A stretch of DNA of 64,000 bases from Lepiota brunneoincarnata (lineage: Eukaryota > Basidiomycota > Agaricomycetes > Agaricales > Agaricaceae), in the NCBI GenBank assembly GCA_023014365.1, contig JAEBUN010000039.1, positions 1 through 64,000 on the forward strand, read 5' to 3'. The notes under the pieces are model-generated. The model was not told the DNA's origin and ran no database searches. It was given only the letters and a program-made list of their open reading frames with translations. Made by a program: the position numbers and the translations under genes. Below, in pieces: positions 55,281 through 64,000 of the stretch; within the stretch, counting starts at the first letter, position 1, and each line of letters begins with the position of its first letter.

Positions 55281-57865
55281 CCCTGCATCATATTTTCATT
55301 TAGGTATTTAAGTAGCACATTTGTACTTAGATACACTTGAGACCTATGGGAATGCAAGAGGCCTGCACAGGGTGCCATAAATATCCCCATTTATTCAAAA
55401 TACACTGACGGATGGATGGGCCTCATGTGTTCAGTCACTTATACAACAAACAACAATAAATTTATTGTGTCTGTTTAGATATTTTGCAGAGTCTATATCT
55501 ACATGGCACATTATTTTAGACTATCTTAATTGTCTCTGTGGGCACCATTTATCTGCTCACTGAAATAGAAAATATAATTAAATAATTAGTATATGTATAT
55601 AGATCCATTTAGTTTAACAAAAGTGCCCAAACATATGGTGCCAGAAATGGACAATCAGCATGTCTTCCACAGTTGGCATGCATGATCCCCATGCATTCAG
55701 TCCAAGTAATTGAATTTGTGGGGGAATGTGTGGGAGCTATGCAGTGCTTTGTATTTTCAGAAGATATGAGACCCTTTTCTTGAGTGGCCCACAAGTGGGC
55801 ATGGGAGCGGGCCACTGGGATATATCCTTTTTGCAGTATTGCACACTGCTGAGAGAGAACCATGTTGACATACTCCCTGGTAGATGAAGTGACCCTCTGA
55901 TTTTGGTGACTATTTCCAAGAGGCTATCTGGCAACTGATGCAACAGGGCAGTTTGCTGGTTGAAGAAAATATCTGGTGGGTATGTCTTGGTAGATACACT
56001 AATCCTGATGGGCTGGAATAAGGTCTCACTTTCTAGCACTTAGGATGCCCAGGGTTATTAGAGGCTACTAGGGTCAGACTAGGGTTGAGAGCCCAACTAT
56101 GGCAGGGTTGGTGGGGTTGGTGGCAGAGTGTACTGGCACACCTCTGGCTTGATGAGGATGGGCCACATCAAGACAAGTGCATGAAGACTTGTCTTATCTC
56201 TCATAGCTTGAGTACTTGTATTAGCAGGCTTGTGTTAGGGGAATAAGGGGCCCAGAACCAAGTTGATAATCAAGTAAGGGGCTTCACTCCTCAACCTGTG
56301 CCTATATACTACAGACAGTGCTATAAATACTACAGAATGTCCTGGAACATCAGAGAACAACTATTTACAGCACAAGATCAAGTTCTGTCTAAGAATATCC
56401 ATCAGGCAACCTACATCAGAAGGGGAGTAAGAATAGATGAGTGGCAACCCATTACACCACTTAGATACACCAGGTGATCAGTATGCTAAGCCCACTAGGA
56501 TTGGGATCTGGCTACCCAGCTGTCCCCTTACAGCTTGGGTCATGGGTGTAAATTGATTTCATGGTAAATACATCATCTACAAATGTGATTACAAGATGGG
56601 TGAGACAAGTGACTGCTTGGTGAAGGTACTGGCAAATAAAATGCCAGAGTTGAGAGAATACATACAGTAGGCATCAAAACTCTTCCAATGTTTTTTTACT
56701 TTCAGTTATTCCTTGAATAGCTCTAGAGATACTAAAGCTAGGGACTTCATATTTCACAAATATATACTTCTATATCTTATCTACAGATTGGTATAGTTAT
56801 AATTACATAAAATTCCTTTTTGGGAATGTGGTGAATTAAATAATACTTTCAGTGCATTGGAAGGGTTTTGCAGCTCTCATCTATAATTACATGGTTTTAT
56901 TTAATGCAATCAAATAGATGCAAATAAAAATCACGTGACTATGTGGGATTATGTATATATACAGGTGCTTACTTCTCATGCCTAACTCAACTCCCCAACC
57001 TATCTTACCCTGCTGTTATAGTGATGCCAGTCTTTGTGCTTGAAAGCATGACTAGTGTTGAGTGTATCGTTCATTTCACCCAAGTCAACAATCACTCAAA
57101 GAGACTCTTTGCAAGCTCTCAAGGTATTCCTCACTAACTTAGAGATTAAGACTTATGAAAGAGGACAACTCAAGAGTGCAAGCAAGTAGGTAAATCTCCA
57201 CCGGATAACCAAGTAGAAACTTAAGAGTTTCTCTTGGTTGACTGGAGATCTTATATATTGTTCAGAGATACTATTAATACATGATCAAGGAAGTATGGGA
57301 GAAGTTCAAGAAGTGTGGAAGAAGTGTAAGAAGAGTGGGAGAAGTTAAGAAGCATGGAAGAAGTTAAAGAAGTTGGGATGAACTATGTTTAACTATTTTC
57401 AAGAATAAATATCTATACATAGTTATCTATTAATAGTTAAGAGTATGAGAAAAGACAATAAATTGAAAAAATATTATGTAATAGATCAAAGTGAAAATGG
57501 TTACATAATAAAGAAACAAAACAAAGTAGAAAAGAAAAAGATATTCATAATGCTTTAGTATATTACAACTAAAGACTTTTGGTGTAAGAAGTCCAAGGTA
57601 TAGGTCAAAGTAAGGATGTATCATAACATTATTCCCTTTGTACACTTGATGTCCTTATCAACTACTATCTGAACTATACCTCAAAATGTATTGTGAGGTT
57701 CTCCAATCATGTTGGATTTGGCATTGTCCCCAAAATTGATGTCAACAAATTCATGATCAAAATCCTTGTAGTCGCAGTCAAAATGCCTGTTCACTCTGAC
57801 TGACTGAGGGCTTGGCTCATAATTGGGAATGTGTCCTCAATAGTTACAATTGGCAGATGGACTAG
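55281..57865. other. AT-rich, CpG-poor non-coding block
   Basis: About 2.6 kb of low-CpG sequence with no frame longer than 100 codons of recognisable kind. It is probably old transposon sequence, by analogy with the decayed elements to its right. Confidence 0.45.
57290..57385. repeat. Degenerate purine-rich short tandem repeat
   Basis: Imperfect iterations of a 'gaagaagtgtgg'-like unit (agaagttcaagaagtgtgg, aagaagtgtaagaagagtgg, gagaagttaagaagcatgg, aagaagttaaagaagttggg). The period is about 18-21 bp. All-purine bias on the + strand. Confidence 0.6.
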
Positions 57866-58998
57866 TCAGGGGTTGACAGTTGGGGTGTAAACCTGCAAGA
57901 GACCAGGTATTGTGCTGCACTTGCTCAGATGGGGAGAGGGGCTGTTGAGGAAAAGTGGGTCTGGTGATGACTGCACTGGACTTGGTGACCTGTATAGGGT
58001 GGTATTGGACTCAGAAGTAGGAACCTTGTTAGAACTTGGTATCCCAGTTGTTTGTCCTTGAACCATCTTGATGTCTGCAATATCTCTTGCGGATAAGAAC
58101 CATCCAGGAGTTCCTCTATGAGGATTTTAGGCGCAAAACTTCTCATAGTGACCTGGAGCAGTGGCATTACAGTAGTGACACTTGTATTGTATGCACTGTG
58201 TCTTGAGATGACCCAGTCTACCACATAAAGAACATGGGTTGTGTCAGGCTTGATAAATCGTTGTTGATGTAGGGGTAGGTCTAACAGGTTGTTGATTAAC
58301 CTGTTGAGTTTGCATAGACTGTCACATTTCATCCACTTTATCCATTCTCATAGATTTGCAAAGTTGATAAGAAGGAGTGATGGGATGGATTGGGGCTTGT
58401 AAGAGGGTGTTGTGATAAGCCACTTCATGTATAATGAGAGATTGCATGCGCTCAGGTGAAGTGAGCATAACTGCTTCTGTGCCACTACAGATGTCTGTGG
58501 CTCTGACATCAAGTACTGTATTGAATTGTTGTTGAATGTCATTCAAGAAAGGGCCTCATGGCAAATGTGCCTCCACCACTGTGAACCCCTACCAGTCGTA
58601 ATTTACACAAAAAATGTGGGGGCTGTGTCATAATTCACATCGAATTATTAAAGAATTATGACCTTTATTCAGAAAAATGGTATTATCTGGTGTAATTATC
58701 AAAATGTCATTATTACATACTCTCCTAAAAACAGCACTATCTGGTGTAATTCTCACTTCTTGACTATTTCTGATGTAAATTACAACCTGTAGGAGTTCAC
58801 AGTGCACATCAGAATAGGCCTTGGCAGCCACATTGATGGCTTTGAAGTAAGTGTCTCTTGCAGATGATATTGTAGCAAATGTAGACCCCATTCTGTGTAA
58901 GTTGGTAATGAGTCTAGTACTGTGACTGTAAGTGGACAGAAAATTGGTGGAGGCTTGTTAAGATGTGAAGACTTGTCAAATGGTTTGTTTCTCTTCAT
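57866..58998 (-). pseudogene. Decayed zinc-knuckle protein, probably from a transposon
   Basis: Minus-strand coding traces: an N-terminal helix-rich part (STFATISSARDTYFKAINVA, AAKAYSDVHCELL), a middle part, and near 58,250-58,140 a double CCHC module, PCSLCGRLGHLKTQC then KCHYCNATAPGHYEKFC. Stop codons (TGA before HNPC, TAA after FCA) interrupt it; both can arise from CGA/CAA by C-to-T change. The C-terminal part (SSNKVPTSESNTTLYRSPSP) is low-complexity. The nucleocapsid-like double knuckle suggests a retroelement or transposon-associated protein, but I do not recognise the family. It lies just downstream (in minus sense) of the chromovirus. Confidence 0.5.
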
Positions 58999-59159
58999 CA
59001 GAAAGTAATTCCAAATTGCATGTGTTTGTGCCTTTTCATAGGGAAGGCTTTGTTGAAGTCAAGCCTTCATTATTTGAGGCAGATGTAGCAGTAGTGGTTG
59101 AAGTGGTGGCATTTCTGGGAGAAGTAGAGGGTGAGGGAGAAGGAGTAGGAAGAGAGTTT

Positions 59160-59627
59160 TCTTGGATGGTTGAAAGAGCTATTTGCTGAAGAAATATTGT
59201 TGAAGAACAGATTCCTTTATACTGTTTTTCAAATATGTTTGGTTTTATTGTTCTTAGAAATATTTTTGTCCATCAATCCATCAAAGATATTGTTTGATCA
59301 TGTGAGGGTTCATTTTTCTCTTCCAATCACAACACTATTCCCAAATCATCCTCATTTATCATGTTCTATACTTGCACACACACTATTCTTGCTATGTGTA
59401 TCCCGTTGGGTACACTCTTCTTTTGCATGTGTGGCTTAGCCACAATCATATATATGGACATGTGCTGAAGAAGGATTGCAAGGCAGGCACTGGAGTGGAG
59501 GATCATAGAGTTGGAAACTATGATTGGCTTCTCTCTCCAAGATGCATAGAAGAAGTAAGTCCTTTGTCTTATTGATCCTGTAGAAGTTTGCTGAACCTCA
59601 TGCTTCTCTAGGAATTTGTTTTTGTCA
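59160..59627. other. Sequence downstream of chromovirus pol, possible LTR remnant
   Basis: Lies where the 3' LTR of the minus-strand chromovirus should be. It has small inverted repeats such as TGTGGCTTAGCCACA and GTGTATCCCGTTGGGTACAC near 59,395-59,445. A matching 5' LTR would be outside the window, so this cannot be confirmed here. Confidence 0.35.
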
Positions 59628-59800
59628 TCAAAGATTATGATGCCTTTTATAGTTCTGAAGGATCCATTTTGTATTAGTTAGGTTATCCTTTGTTTCCCAA
59701 CTATCTTCTATCAGACCGTATCCTTTCCATCAAATTAGATAGGATAATTTAGGACCTGATCTGGTGTTCCTAGTTTTGTGATTAAGAATAGATTCAACCT
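59628..59800 (-). pseudogene. Chromodomain at the end of chromovirus pol
   Basis: Reads EEYEVESILNHKTRNTRSG, then PKLSYLI, a TGA, and WKGYGLIEDSWETKDNL followed by WILQNYKRHHNL and the natural stop at 59,628-59,630. It is a textbook chromodomain (EYEVE..., Y-L-x-x-W-K-G-Y, SWE) apart from the TGA, which most simply derives from CGA (Arg). In chromoviruses this domain steers integration to heterochromatin through methylated histone H3. Confidence 0.85.
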
Positions 59801-60830
59801 CATATTCTTCCTCATTTTGAATAAGTGTAGGCAAGGGTTCTTTTTGATGTTTGCCATACATATATGTCATTCTCAATGACTGGTGTGAGAAGTGAAGCAT
59901 GAAAACAATTATGGATCTTCCATTTGGTGGGAAGTATAAGTTCATATGTTGTAGGAGAAGTCCTGGCAATGATTTTAAAAGGACCTTCTCATTGTTGTGA
60001 TAGTTTTTGTGAGATGTAAGGAAGTGGAAGATTTTGGTTATCTAGCCATACTAGATCTCCTTCCTTGAATGGCTTCCAAGGTCAATTCTGTCTTGCTGCC
60101 ATTTTTAAATGCATCTGTTCATGTGCTTCCAATGCTGCTTCTCTGGCATTTTCTAAAAAGAGCGTTTTCTCTTTGATTGAAGGTATTTTTGATGATTCTT
60201 CCAATATAAATGTGGTAGGGTTGTATCCCATGATTAATTCATATGGAGAATGTTTGTGTCCTGAATGTGGTTTAGTGTTGTGAACAAATTCCATGATTGG
60301 AAGTGATCTTCACTATGTATTTGGATTCTTTGCAGTGTAGACTGCAAGATAAAATTGTATTTCCTGATTATATCTTTCTATTGTTCCATCTGTTTGTGGA
60401 TGATAAGCTGTCAACATAGCTGGTTTTATGTCTAACTTCTTGTATAATTCTTGCATTGATCTAGCTGCAAAACATGGGTCTCTGTTTGAGATGACCTTTT
60501 CAGGCATTCCATATTTAGAAAAGATCTTTTTGATCAAGATTTCAGCAATGTCATCAGCTGTGGTGGTTTTGAAAGTTGGCATGAGTACTATCCCCTTTGT
60601 AAGGCCATGGTCCACAATAGCCAAAATACAATCAAAACCATTGTCAGGGGGAAAATCAGTCATGAGGTCCATGCTGATTTGAGAAAAAGGGCAAGGGGAA
60701 GAGAGACTCAAAATGGGCTGTAAGGGAGGGTGAACTGGATGGCAGTTAATTTTAAATTGTTGGCATGTTACACAACCCTTAACATAGTTGTGTATGAAAG
60801 AATACATACCAGGCCAATAGAGGTATTGTG
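59800..60830 (-). pseudogene. Integrase of the chromovirus
   Basis: Zinc-finger end C.TCQQFK, then the core: SQISMDLMTDFPPDNGFD (first Asp), VISNRDPCF (second Asp) and HPQTDGTIERYNQE (Glu). The DDE triad is intact. Further on come HSPYELIMGYNPT and an SH3-like tail (ARTSPTTYELILPTKWKIHN, CFHASLLTP). Near 59,870 a 4-nt duplication (atgt) shifts the frame between this tail and the chromodomain. The frame also breaks at NPNT near 60,313. Confidence 0.85.
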
Positions 60831-61369
60831 CAATTCATTGGTAGGTGTCCTCAATCCTAGGATGACCAGTCATGACATGATCATGTGCCAAATGAAGGAT
60901 GTCCTTCTTGATGGCAAGATCAGGGGGAACTACAATCTTGAAACCAAAATGGTAAAAACCATCATTGTCCAAAATGAATTTGGGTGCGGGTTCGATGGGA
61001 AAGGGGGAAGAAGCAATGCGCTTCTTGATGTCAGAAGGGATGACATTGACCCATTTATCACCCAGAATTGCAACTAAGCCCTGATTATCAGGCTCAGAAG
61101 GCTCATGATTAGGACATCAGGACAAAGCATCTGCAGGCCCATTTTTAGTACCTGGAAGATGTTTTATCTTGTAATTAAATTCTGTCATATACAACATCCA
61201 ACAAGCTTGTCATTTGTTGAGGTTCTGGGGTTCCTTCCATTCCATCTTGTAAGATTCTCATGATCGGTCCAAATAAGGACAGGCTCAGGTGAACCATAAA
61301 GATAATGTTGCCATTCTTGTAAGGCTCAGATGATCGAAAGGAATTCCTGATCAGAACAATAATAATTTC

Positions 61370-61900
61370 ATTCTGCAGGATTAAGTGAACATGAATAGTA
61401 AGCAACTAGATGTTTATCTCTGTTTGTATTGCTCTGTAGGAGAACTGCTCCTGTGGCAAACACAGAAGTGTCACATTCCACTTCAAATGGTTTAGATTGA
61501 TCAACAACCTGTAAAACAGGTTTGTCTATAAAACACTGTTTGAGGGTATTGAAAGCATTGTCAGCATCTTTCATCCATTCGAATATAGTCATTTTTTGTA
61601 ATAGATTATTCAAAGGATGGCTGATTTTTGCATAATCTTTAATGAATTTCCTGGAGAAATTGCAAAATCCAATGAATTGTTGAATGTGTTTGACCTTCTG
61701 TGGTTGAGGCCAATCCTTGATTCCATCAAGTTTAATGGGATCCATCTCAAGAGAATTTTCTTTGATGATAACTCCAAGATATTCAAGTTGTTCTTGTTCA
61801 AAGAAACATTTTTCTGTTTTAAGGTAAAGATCATTGTTGTCCAGGATTTTTAAAGCTTTCATGGTTAGATAATCCAACTTATCTTTAGACTTAGCATGAA
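61370..61900 (-). pseudogene. RT connection and RNase H of the chromovirus
   Basis: Contains LYLKTEKCFFEQEQLEYLG, DWPQPQKVKHIQQFIGFCNF, then the RNase H start PFEVECDTSVFATGAVLLQ with its catalytic Asp. The order and spacing are those of Ty3/gypsy pol. The frame ends at NPAE near 61,370; the rest of RNase H is scrambled by further stops. Confidence 0.85.
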
Positions 61901-62560
61901 TCAAGATATATAGATGATTACTCCTCCTTTTTCCATAAGTTCTTCAAATAAATTGTCCATCATACTTTGGAATGTAGCTGGTGAATGGATCATTCTGAAG
62001 AACATAACCATTGGTTTGTAAAACCTGTGTGATGTTCTGAATGCTGCTTTCCAATGATCCCCATCTTTTATTTGGATATTATTATATCCCATTTGTATGT
62101 CAAGTTTTGTAAAGTATTTTGATCCTTTTAATTTGTCCATAATTCTTCCAATGCTTGGTATTGGATGTGCATTCTTAACCATATTATTGTTAAGATATCA
62201 ATAATCTTGACATGGTCATAGATCTCCTTCTTTCTTTCCCATGAAAAAGAAAGAAGATGCCATTGGTGATTGAGAATTTCGAATGTAACCTTTCCTAAGG
62301 TTTTCTTCTGTGAATTTCTTCAATCTGTCTTCTTCTTGTGGTGTCAATCTATATATTGGCATTTGTTTAGGTTTGAAATCAGGTATGAGTTTGATTTCAT
62401 GATCCCATGGTTGTGATGGCGGAAAGTTTCTGATTTCTTCTTGTCAAAAACTTTAAGAAATTTATGAAATTTTTCTGGAGCTGCTTTTACTGTATCTGAT
62501 TCTTGTTTTTGTGCTGATTCATTATGAAGTTGTTGTGCAGTGTTTCCTTTAATTGTATTG
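61900..62560 (-). pseudogene. Reverse transcriptase of the chromovirus, catalytic YxDD deleted
   Basis: MASSFFFMGKKEGDL, TGA, PCQDY, TGA, YLNNNMVKNAHPIPSI, then KGSKYFTKLDIQMGYNN (first catalytic Asp), IHSPATFQSMMDNLFEEL and GGVIIYI. The sequence then runs straight into CTTGATTCATGC, where family members have two Asp codons before ..ILIHAKS. A 7-nt loss removes the active-site Asp pair and shifts frame at about 61,905. The two TGA codons sit where Arg (CGA) is conserved. Confidence 0.87.
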
Positions 62561-63010
62561 ACATAAACATTGTCCACTGGTATAATTTCACATTTGAGTA
62601 CCAGGGACATTCTTGATGTTTCTTTGCACCATCTGAAATTTGTGTATGTCCAATCTATGTCAGGATTATACTCTTGTAACCAGTCTAGACCTAAGATCAT
62701 TTTATCTGATCCCAGTTTCATGATGTCTGGTTCTATCCACATTTTCTTCTTATTCAATGTTAGAAGTATTTTCATGGTATGTGTTAAGTCTCCTCCAGAA
62801 TTTCTTGTTCCATCTGCATTTCAAACTATTACTGGATTTGTCTTTTTGATGAGATTGAATTTCATTTGTTCAACAAATTCTTTGTCAATACAACAACCAC
62901 TTGCTCCTGAATCTATAAGAGCAAAGATTTGTTTTGACCTTTCATTCTTTGATTTTGTAACAAAGCATGGTACTTTGAGTAATGAATCAACTTATTGCTT
63001 TTGAAGTTGA
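62560..63010 (-). pseudogene. Aspartic protease region of the chromovirus
   Basis: FALIDSGASGCCIDKEFVEQ carries the retroviral-type catalytic triad D-S-G. Downstream KMILGLDWLQEYNPDIDW is the conserved flap-end block, followed by the linker to RT. Stops separate the blocks. Confidence 0.82.
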
Positions 63011-63059
63011 ATTAATTTCATGTATTCCTCATTATTATTCAAAATTTTCCATTCAAATT

Positions 63060-64000
63060 AAATTCATTGAGATAATCATTGTTGTCTGATTCTTCTTGTG
63101 GAATATTATTCATGAATTGCTGTCATCTGTTTTTTCTTCAATTTGATGAAGTTGTATTTCTGCTCCAATCATTTTGTGGAATTTTATTCCACTTGGCATT
63201 CCATTGTTCTCTGGCTTTGGTATTACCCTTGTAATTATTTCTGGCTTTCTCTGGACAATCTCTTGCATAATGTCCTGGTTTCTTGCAATAGAAACATTCT
63301 CTGTTTCGTAAATTCTGTTTTTGTTCTTCTGTGAAGACTGTGTTAATGAAACTCTGTAAGACGTTTGGATTGGTTCTTCCACTGTTTCTGTTTGTATAGC
63401 CTTTTTGGCCGTTTCTGGTGACTCTGTTAATGTATTCTTCATTGTCTTCTTTGTCTTCTTGACTAAGATTGTTATCTTCCTCTGACTGTTCACTATTAGT
63501 TTTGTCTTTGTCTTCTTCATCCATCACGATGTTGTTGACTCGTTTTCCAATTTTGTCAATCTCCATGTCCCATTCATTTCTTGTAGATTGAGGTAATGGA
63601 GAATCATAGATATTGGTATATCTTGGGTTGTATCATCCATTGTTCCTGTAGTTTCCTTTTCCTTTGCTTTGATTTTGGAAATTATTGTTTCAAGAGGTAT
63701 AATTTCTACCTATGACTCATCTTTGGTCTGTGATAACTTGATAGGCAAGTCTTGCTGCTGTTTTCCAGTCTTCAATTGTTTTAGGATTTTGTCTAATAGC
63801 TTCAAGTCTGATGTCTTAGCTGAGACCACTGAAGAAATATGCTTGTAACATGGTAGTGTCAGTTGTGAGCGATGCCTGCAATGTGAGTACTGAGAATCCA
63901 CTAATGTATTCCTTGATGTACCTTCCATTTTGTTTATAATATCAGAGCTGTTGTTCTGCTTCAAATTTCTGTTGCATGGGGGCAAAGGCTTGTTCAAGTG
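63060..64000 (-). pseudogene. Gag of the chromovirus, cut by the window edge
   Basis: The capsid-like part reads EQAFAPMQQKFEAEQQL, stop, YYKQNGRYIKEYISGF, LQASLTTDTTMLQAYFFSGL, stop, DIRLEAIRQNPKTIEDWKTA. The zinc knuckle CFYCKKPGHYARDCPEKA is at about 63,240-63,300, between acidic and basic low-complexity stretches. The stop after QQL is TGA where family members have Trp; the next is TAA, consistent with CAA. The N-terminus and 5' LTR are outside the window. Confidence 0.82.

Larger units (their letters stand above)
59628..64000 (-). mobile_element. Ty3/gypsy chromovirus, inactivated, 5' part beyond window edge
   Basis: Gag, protease, RT, RNase H, integrase and chromodomain follow in that order on the minus strand, the Ty3/gypsy (chromovirus) order. 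The whole element is AT-rich and CpG-poor. Stops arise at positions expected to be CGA, CAA or TGG, and indels hit the RT active site and the integrase end. Individual domains are listed separately. Confidence 0.9.

Noticed and set aside
1..64000. CRISPR arrays, bacterial-type operons, rRNA genes
   Set aside because: None seen; the window is eukaryotic with intron-rich genes and no regularly spaced repeat-spacer structure.

Overview
The window looks like a piece of an Agaricomycete (mushroom-forming basidiomycete) chromosome. The genes are split by many GT..AG introns of about 45-60 nt. The families are typical of that group: Byr4-like protein, CFEM proteins, an ArAE_2 exporter, prolyl oligopeptidase next to a P450, and P-loop GTPases with a W-D motif in place of NKxD. 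The telomere-like repeat present is CCCTAA/TTAGGG. The species cannot be named from sequence alone.

Left end (1-4950): a short AT-rich repeat region, then an endonuclease-less Penelope-like retroelement (Coprina/Athena type) on the + strand. Downstream lie four copies, two of them 5'-truncated, of a roughly 500-bp terminal unit. Each copy holds a type I hammerhead ribozyme motif and ends in CCCTAA-type telomeric repeats. The arrangement reads as successive additions to a chromosome end and places the telomere to the left of the window.

Next (5465-18423, all minus): a six-BRCT Rtt107/Brc1-like genome-stability gene, a P-loop GTPase carrying two frameshifts, a complete prolyl oligopeptidase and a complete cytochrome P450. 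18.4-24.0 kb is gene-poor. A 168-residue secreted protein (24,014-24,795) and a decayed MFS-like transporter (25.2-26.9 kb) follow.

27-48.5 kb is the dense genic part: a Byr4/Bfa1-like septation regulator (+), an F-box protein (+), an AAAP amino-acid transporter (-), a GPI-anchored Cys-rich protein (+), an F-box/leucine-rich protein (+), a double-CFEM secreted protein (+) and a long ArAE_2/DUF2421 membrane protein (+).

48.9-54.9 kb is a tandem segmental duplication. It carries an intact GTPase and its frameshifted twin, both related to the GTPase at 10-11.6 kb.

From about 55.28 kb to the end the sequence turns AT-rich and CpG-poor. It holds a decayed zinc-knuckle ORF and a Ty3/gypsy chromovirus on the minus strand (gag, protease, RT, RNase H, integrase, chromodomain). 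The chromovirus is inactivated by C-to-T type stop codons, a 7-nt deletion that removes the RT YxDD aspartates, and a 4-nt duplication near the integrase end. The window ends inside gag.

The strongest candidate for something new is the left-hand unit: a reverse transcriptase plus an alternating A-B-A'-B' ladder of hammerhead-bearing, telomere-repeat-tipped fragments.
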